64,000 bases of DNA from Chitinophagaceae bacterium UBA1931 (GTDB lineage: Bacteria > Bacteroidota > Bacteroidia > Chitinophagales > Chitinophagaceae). Numbering within the stretch: the first letter of the stretch is position 1; each line of letters begins with the position of its first letter. A program made the translations under genes and the position numbers. A model generated the notes under the pieces. It did no database searches, had not been told where the DNA came from, and was given only the letters and a program-made list of their open reading frames with translations. The stretch spans positions 1,229,889 to 1,293,888 of the forward strand of contig DDFJ01000004.1 in NCBI GenBank assembly GCA_002337125.1, read 5' to 3'. Shown here piece after piece: positions 9,696 through 18,690 of this stretch.

Positions 9696-10922
9696 ATGAC
9701 CAATAAGAGCATTTTAATCCTTGCTGGTGGTGGTCCAGCTCCCGGCATTAACACTGTAATCAGTTCTGTTTCAAAAATTTTTCTCAGGGATGGCTATCGT
9801 GTAATTGGTTTACACGATGGTTATAAAAACCTGTTTGTAGAAAACCCCTCGACGGTAGATATTGATTTTGAAATTGCCGATGGTATTCTCGGGCGTGGCG
9901 GCAGTATGTTACGTATGAGCCGTTACAAACCTTCTGACCTTGAATTCAAAACAGACTTCTTTGTAAAGAACAATGTAAAACTGCTTGTTACCATTGGTGG
10001 TGATGATACTGCATCAACCGCCAACCGTATTGCAAAATATTTAGTGGAGAAGAAATTCCCCATCCAGAATATACACGTACCAAAAACAATTGATAACGAT
10101 TTACCTCTTCCTGATGGCATGCCTACTTTCGGTTACCAGAGTGCGAAAGAAGAAGGTGTGCGTATTGGCCGTACCATTTATGAAGATGCCCGTTCATCAG
10201 GTAACTGGTTTGTAATTTCAGCAATGGGTCGTGAAGCCGGTCACCTTGCATTTGGTATTGGTACTGCCTGTCACTTCCCTATGATTGTGATTCCTGAAAT
10301 GTTTAACAAAACAAAACTTACACTCGATAAAATCACCAAGCTGATTATTTCAGCAATTGTAAAACGCAAAATTCTCGGCGTTAACTACGGTGTGGCTATT
10401 GTGAGTGAAGGTGTGTTCCATTTCATGAATGATGAAGACATTGAGTCATCAGGCATACAGTTTACATACGATGAACATGGTCACCCGGAACTGGGCAATG
10501 TAAGTAAAGCGCATATCTATAACCTCTTACTCCAGATTAAATTAAAACAACTGGGCATTAATGTAAAAAGCCGCCCGGTTGAAATGGGTTATGAACTGCG
10601 TTGTCTTGTACCTGCTGCTTACGATCTGCAATACTGCAGTTACCTTGGTATTGGTGTAAAAAAATTATTCGACCAGGGATTAACCGGTTGTGTTGTTACT
10701 GCTAACACAAACGGAGAAATTGCTCCGTTGTACCTGAAAGATGTGGAAGACAAACACGGCAAGGTAAGAACAAGAATGGTGAATATGAATGCACATGAAT
10801 CGAAGATGGTATTCTTCGACAGTATTCAATACCTCACCCCAGATGATGTTAAAGCTGCAAAGAAATACCTGAAAGATCCTGAAGAGTATGTGTTCCAAAC
10901 CATCCTTGAATGGGATGCTTAA
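9696..10922 (+). CDS. 6-phosphofructokinase, PPi-type signature residues
   Basis: 408 residues from ATG 9696. A frame extension to GTG 9549 lacks PFK sequence and contains the promoter. The enzyme phosphorylates fructose 6-phosphate at C1. Family motifs: GGGPAPGINT (residues 11-20), GGDDT (101-105) and PKTIDND (129-135). In the PFKA family, Asp in GGDD and Lys in PKTIDND are the pair associated with pyrophosphate as phosphoryl donor, where ATP enzymes of the E. coli type have Gly in both places. Use of PPi, and hence a reversible step, is therefore likely but not proven. The gene is convergent with a class I aldolase gene, the next glycolytic step, and shares its terminator. Confidence 0.88.
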   Translation: MTNKSILILAGGGPAPGINTVISSVSKIFLRDGYRVIGLHDGYKNLFVENPSTVDIDFEIADGILGRGGSMLRMSRYKPSDLEFKTDFFVKNNVKLLVTIGGDDTASTANRIAKYLVEKKFPIQNIHVPKTIDNDLPLPDGMPTFGYQSAKEEGVRIGRTIYEDARSSGNWFVISAMGREAGHLAFGIGTACHFPMIVIPEMFNKTKLTLDKITKLIISAIVKRKILGVNYGVAIVSEGVFHFMNDEDIESSGIQFTYDEHGHPELGNVSKAHIYNLLLQIKLKQLGINVKSRPVEMGYELRCLVPAAYDLQYCSYLGIGVKKLFDQGLTGCVVTANTNGEIAPLYLKDVEDKHGKVRTRMVNMNAHESKMVFFDSIQYLTPDDVKAAKKYLKDPEEYVFQTILEWDA

Positions 10923-10940
10923 GAAAACGCTGAAATAAAT

Positions 10941-10971
10941 AAAGAGCCGCCATTATAAATGGCGGCTCTTT
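10941..10971. terminator. Bidirectional terminator between pfk and aldolase genes
   Basis: Perfect 13-bp stem AAAGAGCCGCCAT (10941-10953) / ATGGCGGCTCTTT (10959-10971) with 5-nt loop; A-tract and T-tract on either side let it serve both convergent genes. Confidence 0.9.
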
Positions 10972-10996
10972 TTCTTTTGGCAATGCAATGTGTGTT

Positions 10997-12055
10997 TTAT
11001 GCAAGATCAATTTCTTTATCAAGATATACATCCTGAACATTATTGAGCATATCCACACCTTCGTTAAACGGACGCTGGAAGGCTTTACGACCTAATATAA
11101 GACCCATACCACCTGCACGCTTATTCACCACTGCAGTATAAACTGCTTCGGCAACATCGCTTGCACCTTTGCTTTCACCACCGGAATTGATTAAACCAAT
11201 TTTTCCGTTGTAGCAGTTAAGTACCTGGTAACGGCAAAGATCAATGGGATGATCTGTTGTGAGTTTTTCGTAAACAAGTTTGCTTGTTTTACCATGCTTG
11301 GTTGCAAGGTAACCACCATTATTTGTTGGGAGTTTTTGTTTGATGATATCAGCCTGTAATGTTACACCAAGATGATTGGCTTGTCCTGTAAGATCTGCAG
11401 ATGAATGATAATCCACTCCGTCAACTTTAAATCCGGGATTACGCAGGTAGCACCACAAAATGGTAGCCATACCTAATTCATGTGCCATTTGAAAAGCTTC
11501 ACCAATTTCTTTTATCTGCCTTGTGCTTTCATCCGAACCAAAATAAATTGTAGCACCAACTGCAGTTGCGCCCATATCCCATGCACTCTTAATAGTGCCA
11601 AAAAGAATCTGGTCGTAACGGTTAGGCATGCTGATAAATTCGTTGTGATTTATTTTTACTACAAAAGGAATTTTGTGTGCATACTTACGGCTTACTGCAC
11701 CCAAAACACCAAAGGTTGAAGCAACACCGTTGCAGCCACCTTCAATAGCAAGTTTTACAATATTTTCCGGGTCAAAATAAATTGGGTTCGGTGCAAATGA
11801 TGCGCCACCGCTGTGTTCAATTCCCTGGTCAACAGGTAAGATGCTGCAGTAACCTGTGTTGGCCAGACGGCCATGCCCTAACAGTTGCTGCATGCTTTTC
11901 AGCACATTGTTATTACGGTTTCCCATAGCCATTTCATTGTCCACATAATTGGGCGATGGAACATGAAGTGTTGACTTGTCAACAGTGCTGCATTTGTGAT
12001 CTAATAAATACGCAGCCTGATCACCGAGCAGTTGAGTAATTTTATTCGATGCCAT
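10997..12055 (-). CDS. fbaB: Class I fructose-bisphosphate aldolase (FbaB/DhnA type)
   Basis: 352 residues. It cleaves fructose 1,6-bisphosphate to dihydroxyacetone phosphate and glyceraldehyde 3-phosphate through a lysine Schiff base. The barrel motifs are present: ILPVDQGIEH near residue 73, PFVVKINHNE (likely Schiff-base region), GATAVGATIYFGS, INSGGESKG (phosphate-binding) and GLILGRKAFQRP at the end. Length agrees with the archaeal/bacterial DhnA-like class I family and not with the zinc class II enzymes. Minus strand, sharing the terminator with the convergent phosphofructokinase gene. Confidence 0.9.
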   Translation of the reverse strand: MASNKITQLLGDQAAYLLDHKCSTVDKSTLHVPSPNYVDNEMAMGNRNNNVLKSMQQLLGHGRLANTGYCSILPVDQGIEHSGGASFAPNPIYFDPENIVKLAIEGGCNGVASTFGVLGAVSRKYAHKIPFVVKINHNEFISMPNRYDQILFGTIKSAWDMGATAVGATIYFGSDESTRQIKEIGEAFQMAHELGMATILWCYLRNPGFKVDGVDYHSSADLTGQANHLGVTLQADIIKQKLPTNNGGYLATKHGKTSKLVYEKLTTDHPIDLCRYQVLNCYNGKIGLINSGGESKGASDVAEAVYTAVVNKRAGGMGLILGRKAFQRPFNEGVDMLNNVQDVYLDKEIDLA

Positions 12056-12202
12056 AGTTTAAAAAATTTGACATTAAATATATAGCACAGCAATTACCCC
12101 CGTACTGATATAAATCATATCCTGAACAAACCAAAAGTTTTGGCTGCGTGATAAGCTGAAAATCGGGAAGCGGTTAAAAAACAAGCTGACAAAGCCTTTG
12201 CT

Positions 12203-12979
12203 TTAGCGGTTGCCTGTTTTGTAAATGCGTTGCAGCATTTCAAATAAATCGGGGTGATATTGCTGAAGTAATAGTGGTTGTTCAAAAAAGTATTCGGAGA
12301 TCACTGCAAAAAACTCTGTTGTATTTGTTGCAGCATACATATCAATATCCGAGCCGTGCATTTTCATTTGTTCAATTGTTTCATTCATCAGCCTGCGCCA
12401 GCGTTCGGTATACTTACGTTCAAGAATAATTTCAGGAACACCATCCATTGTTCCATCCATTTTATCAATGAGGTGTACAAACTCATGAATGGCTGTGTTA
12501 TGCGCATCATTGCTGTTGATGAAGCCCTGCCGTAACTGCCATTTGGTAATCACCATTACGTTCTGCATGGCACCTGTGCCTACCATGCCGGCAATATTTC
12601 TGTCGCTGCCATGCTGGTCAAAATCGTAATTAAATGCACCGGGATATAACAACACTTCATGCAGGTTAATGTATTGCCAGTCGTGAATATTAAACACAGG
12701 GATGATGGCACCGGCAGCAATCAATACACGATCAAGATCTTCAGCCTCGGCATTTACACCGGTTATTTTTACAGCCGATAAAAACTGTTCTGCACGCTTT
12801 TCAAATTCTTCTTTTTCTTCCTCATTCAATTCACGGTAAAAGCTTACATAATCGTGCAGCAGCTCTTTGTAATTAGCAGGTAACTGTCGCAATGGTTTTT
12901 TCCTGCTGATGCGGAAAGCAATGATGATGGCTAATATAATCATCAGCAGCACCAGTAATATCTGTAATACTAAAACCAT
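12203..12979 (-). CDS. MtfA-like (M90) zinc metallopeptidase
   Basis: 258 residues. One N-terminal membrane segment (residues 3-23), then a soluble domain with the gluzincin motif HEFVH at 165-169 followed by LIDKMDG. This is the hallmark of the MtfA/M90 family; in E. coli MtfA binds the repressor Mlc and has peptidase activity. The E. coli protein has no membrane anchor, so here the enzyme is probably tethered to the inner membrane facing the cytoplasm. Physiological target unknown. Confidence 0.82.
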   Translation of the reverse strand: MVLVLQILLVLLMIILAIIIAFRISRKKPLRQLPANYKELLHDYVSFYRELNEEEKEEFEKRAEQFLSAVKITGVNAEAEDLDRVLIAAGAIIPVFNIHDWQYINLHEVLLYPGAFNYDFDQHGSDRNIAGMVGTGAMQNVMVITKWQLRQGFINSNDAHNTAIHEFVHLIDKMDGTMDGVPEIILERKYTERWRRLMNETIEQMKMHGSDIDMYAATNTTEFFAVISEYFFEQPLLLQQYHPDLFEMLQRIYKTGNR

Positions 12980-13018
12980 TGTAAGATGAAGATAAACTTT
13001 CTTTCCTGCAGACAGAAA

Positions 13019-13050
13019 TAGTAAGCCGGGCAGTAACGCCCGGCTTACTA
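13019..13050 (-). terminator. Hairpin terminator after the 13109-14938 gene
   Basis: Perfect 13-bp stem TAGTAAGCCGGGC (13019-13031) / GCCCGGCTTACTA (13038-13050) with 6-nt loop; on the minus strand a short T-rich stretch follows. Confidence 0.65.
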
Positions 13051-13108
13051 AAATATTTACAGAAAATGTAAATGGATGATGTACTGAAAAATCTGATCAA
13101 TCCCTGGA

Positions 13109-14938
13109 TCAGGCAACTACTGCAGCTTCGGCTCTTGCAACAGCTAATTCATACTGCTGGCATAAAGCAACAAGATCCTGCTCTGCAATTTCCAGGTCGC
13201 TAAGAAACTTTTCTTTGTTACTTGCAGCAACACCTGGAAGTGTACGGTAATAATCTATTCCGTTAAACAGCTGCTGGAAAAATGATTCAAAATATTTTTT
13301 CCTTTTCTCGTCGCCTTCTTTGTAATCAGTTAATTCATTTGCGATATAATCGACATAAAGCCTCAGTTCAGCGATAAACATATGCGGCCTGTTTTTGTTC
13401 ATGCTGATTTCTTTTCGTCCGTAAATATGATCTGCCATTGCCTGCAACGACACAACTTCAGAAAAGTTAATGATGTTTGGACCGGGACAAACGTTTACAT
13501 CATACCGCTTATTAAAAAACGGCTGATCGTATTTGATTGATGCGGTATTACTAAGACCTACACACAAACATTCCTTTGCCGTTACATCACTCAGCTGCTT
13601 TTCATATTCATCAGCCGGCAGATTCAACGATTGAAGTTGTGCAATTTTCAACCTCTGGTATTTGAAAGATGCGGTACAAATAGGCATTTCGGTAAACTCG
13701 GTATTGAATGCAAGCAGTTTTTCACTGCAGGGACTTCCGGGTTTTCCTTTTTGTATTCTTGCCTGTTTTATTTCATCAGCTGTTGTTCCTTTCAGGTAAT
13801 GAAAACGAACACCAAGCGGTGAATTTTTGCTTAAAACAATATTCTCTATTTTTGCGTTGCTTAATTTCTGTAACGTATCATCATCAACAGTTGTTGCTTC
13901 AGGTACCAGTAAGAAAGGTGTTCCCCAGCCTGTACTGTCAATGTTATAATAATCGTGTAAAAAACTATCTTCTTCAAAATCACCAATACCTCCCTGCGCA
14001 GAAAAAAGAATAGCTGGAGGTGCTGCAAATGGTTCTTTGTTGCTTTTTTGCAATGCAGCATTATAAATTTCAAACAACGATTCTGTAAGCTCGTCTCTTT
14101 TTGATTTAAACTCTTCCAAAATCGGCCCCATTAAATAACCATCAGTTGCAAATGCATGTCCGCCACAATTCAAACCAGATTCTATTCTGAACTCACTAAC
14201 CCATATTCCTTTCTTAGCAAGGTATTTACCTTGTATTAATGCAGAACGGTAATCACTTACCTTAATCACTACTTTTTTAGCAAATACACCATTTTCATTT
14301 TCATGAAGTTCATGGCAACTTTCCATGTAATTAAACAGGCGTGGATTCATTCCTGCAGAAAACACAACAGATGAATTCACCAGGTCGCTTTTTACATAAC
14401 CACGCAAAGCTGTTACAGCATCCGATCCATTTTCAATAACCGCACCTTCCTTCGTGAATGTATTGCGATCAACCTTGGTCATAATGTTTACATCAATACT
14501 GCCTGGCTTAATGTAAGCACGCAGTTTGGCTTCCAGCATGCTTTTAAGCGACTGGTCAGTTGTACTCATCATTTCCCTGTACAGTTTTTTTATCTTGCTG
14601 TCTTCGGGAAGCATTTCAAAATACTTTACGATTTCAGAACCTGCTTCAAAAGCAGTCTTCTTGATTTTATCTACCTGCTGGTGAACAATTGTATTCATCA
14701 GGTTCAGATAATCGGTAATACGTTTTGCCCTGTAATCAGGTTCCTGTTCAGTAATAGGTTTATATTCCTGCTTAATGGTAGGATAATAATAACTTCTCAT
14801 CATCTCTACCAGTTTATCTTCCACAATAGAAACCACAGAAGCGATTCCGTATTGGGCCACTTTAACGGGGCTGTCAATTGTATATGCCAAACCCATTACT
14901 GGTATATGAAATTTATGATAGGGAGATTGTTGCATCAT
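13109..14938 (-). CDS. Large conserved-looking protein with cysteine motifs, unknown function
   Basis: 609 residues from the ATG at 14938; the frame extends to 15040, but those 34 residues look non-coding and HKFHIPVMGLAYTID fits an N-terminus better. The start HIPVMG-TIDSPVKVAQYGI, the phrase ESGLNCGGHAFATDG near residue 250, AQGGIGD and GWGTPFLLVPEA are reminiscent of flavin-binding TIM-barrel oxidoreductases, but I cannot name a family. The C-terminal third carries Cys in PGSPCSEK, PICTAS, ECLCVG and VNVCPGPN, which could bind a metal or an Fe-S cluster. No signal peptide: cytoplasmic. A strong terminator follows. Confidence 0.7.
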   Translation of the reverse strand: MMQQSPYHKFHIPVMGLAYTIDSPVKVAQYGIASVVSIVEDKLVEMMRSYYYPTIKQEYKPITEQEPDYRAKRITDYLNLMNTIVHQQVDKIKKTAFEAGSEIVKYFEMLPEDSKIKKLYREMMSTTDQSLKSMLEAKLRAYIKPGSIDVNIMTKVDRNTFTKEGAVIENGSDAVTALRGYVKSDLVNSSVVFSAGMNPRLFNYMESCHELHENENGVFAKKVVIKVSDYRSALIQGKYLAKKGIWVSEFRIESGLNCGGHAFATDGYLMGPILEEFKSKRDELTESLFEIYNAALQKSNKEPFAAPPAILFSAQGGIGDFEEDSFLHDYYNIDSTGWGTPFLLVPEATTVDDDTLQKLSNAKIENIVLSKNSPLGVRFHYLKGTTADEIKQARIQKGKPGSPCSEKLLAFNTEFTEMPICTASFKYQRLKIAQLQSLNLPADEYEKQLSDVTAKECLCVGLSNTASIKYDQPFFNKRYDVNVCPGPNIINFSEVVSLQAMADHIYGRKEISMNKNRPHMFIAELRLYVDYIANELTDYKEGDEKRKKYFESFFQQLFNGIDYYRTLPGVAASNKEKFLSDLEIAEQDLVALCQQYELAVARAEAAVVA

Positions 14939-15165
14939 GTTACAGCTCAAAATAAATTGGTAATAAAATAAGGAGGGACAAGAAACAGAAAATGAATGCT
15001 CACTATTATCGGTTATTTGCCTCATGGCAAAGCTAACCATAAATAAGCCTATAATAGCTGATTAAAATCATAAATACGATGTAAAACTGCTTCAACACAC
15101 TCATTCCAAACGATCAGTTGTTCTTAATTAGTTCGGAATGCAACCTGAAGACACAATTACACATA

Positions 15166-15930
15166 TTATTTCTCAGGGTAAAACCGTAAATGCTCAAACA
15201 CATAATTATCATGTTGCCGCAGTTTATCAATCAACTGTTTCAACTCACTTTCCTCCCATTTCTTCTGAAACATTTCATCGTGTAGAAGTAATACAAGATG
15301 ATCTTTGGTAAACAGGTTACCATTGTTTAAGCGTGTTTCAATTTCTTTCAGCATTTCATCAACTGTTTGCACAGGTTCGCCATTTGATTTGTGCTGCCAT
15401 TCAAGATCCCATCCATACACTTTGTAATTATTTTTTGCAAGCAGATCAGCAGCTTCTGAACCACTTGTGCCATCATCTTTTTTTCTTCCGCCGATACGCC
15501 ACATATTTCTTCCGGGCAAACGAACAATTTTAAATTTCAGGTTCAGCTGCTGTTCATTTGTTTGAATATCTTTCAATACCTGCTGTGGATTACTGTAAAA
15601 TTCTTTGTAATGATCGTTGGCGTGTGTAAAGCTGTGATTGTAAGCTTCCACAAACGGATTCTCTTCATACAGTTTGTAATAGTTGCCAAGTTGTTTACTT
15701 TTTTCAGCATGTTCACCAACAATAAACACACTGATCTTAAGCCGTTCGCTTAAAATAACACTGTCAATATTTTCACTGCCATTCAGCGGGCCATCATCAA
15801 ATGTGAGATAGATATACTTCAACGGCTCTTTTGCTTTTACAACAGGTTGAGGCAGGTGCAAAGGCAAAGTGGCACCGGAAAAAAGAAAAACTGCTGCCAG
15901 TAAACCAATTATCAATAGAAGATTTTTCAT
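15166..15930 (-). CDS. Polysaccharide deacetylase (NodB homology) family protein
   Basis: 254 residues with an N-terminal hydrophobic signal or anchor (residues 4-20). NodB motifs: TFDDGP at 43-48 (catalytic base and metal Asp) and NHSFTH at 98-103 (metal His pair), then RLPGRNMWR, which carries the motif-3 Arg/Pro. These are metal-dependent enzymes (carbohydrate esterase 4) removing N-acetyl groups from peptidoglycan, chitin-like or poly-GlcNAc polymers in the envelope. The substrate cannot be read from sequence. Monocistronic by position. Confidence 0.82.
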   Translation of the reverse strand: MKNLLLIIGLLAAVFLFSGATLPLHLPQPVVKAKEPLKYIYLTFDDGPLNGSENIDSVILSERLKISVFIVGEHAEKSKQLGNYYKLYEENPFVEAYNHSFTHANDHYKEFYSNPQQVLKDIQTNEQQLNLKFKIVRLPGRNMWRIGGRKKDDGTSGSEAADLLAKNNYKVYGWDLEWQHKSNGEPVQTVDEMLKEIETRLNNGNLFTKDHLVLLLHDEMFQKKWEESELKQLIDKLRQHDNYVFEHLRFYPEK

Positions 15931-16129
15931 AAAAATATTTTTACCTGTTTGTTGTGTGATGCATCTGTAAGTTAGAAAAATTAAAGAGTCACTTTGTTAT
16001 CAATCGGCCAATCAAACTCTTTAATCGCTTAACACAGGCAAATCGTTTTCAAAAACAAAGCAGAAAATCTTTCCCAAATCTTTAACATCTCAAAAAAATA
16101 TTTCCAGGGAGATGCCGTTTTAACTGAAC

Positions 16130-17224
16130 ATGATGATCCGTTTCGTTTTACTGCTTCATTTATTCTTTTCAGTTACCGCCACCTTACATGCACAAATGAT
16201 TACAGGTGTGTGGAAAGGTAAGGCTGGCAATGGATTACGTTCAGGTAAACTGGAGCTGAAACTGATACAGAAAGGCGACAGTTTGTACGGCACTTCTTAC
16301 TACTACGAATCAGCAAACAACTACCGCCGCTATACAGTTAAAGGATATTTTAACCAGCAAACAAACCAGGTAGTATGGTGGGATGATGAATTGATAGAAA
16401 GCAAATCACCCAAAGTAAATATTCTTTCGCCCGGTGAAATTCCTTTGTTGATGGAAGCTGATTTTAATTGTCCCGGCAGTGGTGTAATGATGCTTGATGG
16501 AAAAGCGGTCACAAAAGAAGAACAGAAAGAAAAAGGCACTGTGCATCTTGATAAAGTTGAACGAAACCTGTTTACTGATGAATGGGATTTTGTGATTGAA
16601 AATTATACAGTGGGTGCCAATGACCCGGAGATTATTGACAGTATTGCAAGATTACATTCAACTGTTCAGCAACCAGAGGTTGTTGCAGCAGCGCCACAGC
16701 CTCCAGTTCAACATCCTTCACCAACAGTACAACCCAAAACTGAACCGGTTGTGGTAAAAGAAAAACCAGCTATTCAGAAAGACACAGTTCGTACAATAAC
16801 AAAAGCTGAAACAACACCTGCACCTAAAAGAGAACCAACAGTTGCTGCTATCAAACAACCCGACATTAAAGAAAAATTTGTTGAGCGGAAGAAAGTATTA
16901 ACTACTGAACTTCCGCTGGAAGGCGACAGTATTGAAATTCATTTTTATGACAATGCAGAAATTGATGGTGATTCGATCTCGCTATTCATGAACAGCAAAC
17001 TTGTTTTTGAACATGTGCGCCTCAGCGACAAACCATACATTGTAAAATTTGCAACAAAGGATTTAACTGAAAACAATGAACTGGTAATGGTTGCTGAAAA
17101 TTTAGGATCGATTCCGCCCAACACTTCGTTCATGATTGCATATATCAACAATCAGCGGTATACAGCCAATCTTGAAAGCACGGAAAACAGCAGTGCGATG
17201 ATACGATTTGTACGAAGGCAATAA
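16130..17224 (+). CDS. Secreted two-domain protein with Pro-rich linker, unknown function
   Basis: 364 residues. Signal peptide ends near LHAQ (residue 22). The N-terminal domain begins ITGVWKGKAGN and resembles a small lipocalin-like or beta-sandwich fold. Residues about 180-255 are a Pro/Gln/Thr/Lys-rich linker (QPPVQHPSPTVQPK). The C-terminal 105 residues form a beta-rich domain (DSIEIHFYDNAEIDGDSISLF, then VAENLGSIPPNTSFMIAYI). Similar C-terminal domains occur at the end of several secreted Chitinophagaceae proteins, but I know no function. Bidirectional terminator downstream. Confidence 0.7.
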   Translation: MMIRFVLLLHLFFSVTATLHAQMITGVWKGKAGNGLRSGKLELKLIQKGDSLYGTSYYYESANNYRRYTVKGYFNQQTNQVVWWDDELIESKSPKVNILSPGEIPLLMEADFNCPGSGVMMLDGKAVTKEEQKEKGTVHLDKVERNLFTDEWDFVIENYTVGANDPEIIDSIARLHSTVQQPEVVAAAPQPPVQHPSPTVQPKTEPVVVKEKPAIQKDTVRTITKAETTPAPKREPTVAAIKQPDIKEKFVERKKVLTTELPLEGDSIEIHFYDNAEIDGDSISLFMNSKLVFEHVRLSDKPYIVKFATKDLTENNELVMVAENLGSIPPNTSFMIAYINNQRYTANLESTENSSAMIRFVRRQ

Positions 17225-17240
17225 AAAATTACACAGAAAT

Positions 17241-17278
17241 AAAAATCCCGTCAACGATGAAACATTGACGGGATTTTT
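17241..17278. terminator. Bidirectional terminator between 16130 gene and nuo operon
   Basis: Perfect 14-bp stem AAAAATCCCGTCAA (17241-17254) / TTGACGGGATTTTT (17265-17278); serves the convergent plus-strand gene and the end of the minus-strand nuo operon. Confidence 0.9.
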
Positions 17279-17296
17279 TATGATTGATCTTAATGC

Positions 17297-18676
17297 TTAA
17301 TAAAGTGTAAGGAAATTTGTAAGCAGGTTTGGCAGCAAACCAAGTGCAATAATAAGTACAGCAACAACAACCATGATTGCTTTGAATGCAGGTGTTACAG
17401 CTATCTCCTGTCCTTCACCATCTTTAAAATACATAGCCTGTATCACACGAAAATAATAATACACACTCACTGCTGCCATCAGCACTGCAAAAATGATGAG
17501 CCATAAATAAGCCCCTGCTTTTACAGCTGCTGCCAGTACATAATATTTTGCAAAGAAACCTGCAGTTGCAGGAATACCTGCCAGTGAAAAGAAACATACT
17601 GCCAATACAAAAGCAAGAACCGGTTGTTTTTTCGCAAAACCGTTGAAGCCATCAAATGTGTAATCTTTCATTTTTGAAAGAATAGCAAAGATGCCGATAG
17701 TTGCCAGTGAATAAGCAGCAGCATATAATAACAAACCTTGTTTTGCCAGGTCGTTAATTGCAAATACAGAAAACATCATAAAACCGGCCTGTGCAATACT
17801 TGAATATGCCAGCATACGCTTAACACTTTGCTGGTAAACAGCTGTAATATTTCCAATGAAAAGCGTCAGTGCAATAATGATGCTTATGGTAAGTTGCCAT
17901 TTGCCTGTCATACCTGCAAAACCGTTGGCAAACAAATTCAGGAAGCCGATAAACACAGCCACTTTTACAATGGTGGCCATGAAAGAAGTAAATACAGTTG
18001 GCGCTCCATCGTACACATCAGGCGTCCAGAAATGAAACGGAGCAGCCGATACTTTAAATGCAAGTGCAATCATGATCATTACAATACCAATCACAGTAAA
18101 GATCATGTAGCTTTCATTTGCAGCAACAGCTATATTCTCCACTCTGAAAGAACCTGAACCACCGTAAAGAAATGCAATACCCAGCAGCATAATTCCTGTT
18201 GAGAAAGACCCCATGAGGAAATATTTCAACGCAGCTTCATTGCCTTTGAGATTACGTTTGTCAGATGCAGTTAATATGTATAACGGGATAGAAATAATTT
18301 CAATACCGATGAATAAAATCAGCAGGTTGTTAAACAATGCTACAAGACCTGCACCGCTCATGATAAAGAAAATAAGTGCAAAATATTCGTAAGGGTGTTT
18401 TCCCACAGCCATTACTTCATCGCCACTGAGTAAAAGATAAACCAGTAATGCAATGACAAGAACGGTAAGAAAAATCAGGCCAAAACGTTCATACTGCAGC
18501 ATTCCTTTAAAATCGCTGCTGATAATCATTTTACCGGAAAGATCAAATATGTTACCAATAAGCAATGCAACAGCTCCTGCAACAGCAACTGTTTTAGCAG
18601 CTGTTCTGCTTTTGATAAACAATCCGCTAAACATCATCACAACTCCCCAAAGTGCTGAAATTAAAATCAGGTTCAT
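17297..18676 (-). CDS. nuoN: NADH-quinone oxidoreductase subunit N
   Basis: 459 residues, about 14 membrane helices, one of the three Mrp-antiporter-like proton-pumping subunits of the complex I membrane arm. Seen in sequence: charged residues inside membrane helices (IGIEIISIPLY, ALAFKVSAAPFHFWTPDVYDGAP, RMLAYSSIAQAGFMM), the usual NuoN signature. Last gene of the operon, 14 bp after nuoM, and followed by a bidirectional terminator. Confidence 0.93.
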   Translation of the reverse strand: MNLILISALWGVVMMFSGLFIKSRTAAKTVAVAGAVALLIGNIFDLSGKMIISSDFKGMLQYERFGLIFLTVLVIALLVYLLLSGDEVMAVGKHPYEYFALIFFIMSGAGLVALFNNLLILFIGIEIISIPLYILTASDKRNLKGNEAALKYFLMGSFSTGIMLLGIAFLYGGSGSFRVENIAVAANESYMIFTVIGIVMIMIALAFKVSAAPFHFWTPDVYDGAPTVFTSFMATIVKVAVFIGFLNLFANGFAGMTGKWQLTISIIIALTLFIGNITAVYQQSVKRMLAYSSIAQAGFMMFSVFAINDLAKQGLLLYAAAYSLATIGIFAILSKMKDYTFDGFNGFAKKQPVLAFVLAVCFFSLAGIPATAGFFAKYYVLAAAVKAGAYLWLIIFAVLMAAVSVYYYFRVIQAMYFKDGEGQEIAVTPAFKAIMVVVAVLIIALGLLPNLLTNFLTLY

Positions 18677-18690
18677 CGTACTTCGTTAAA

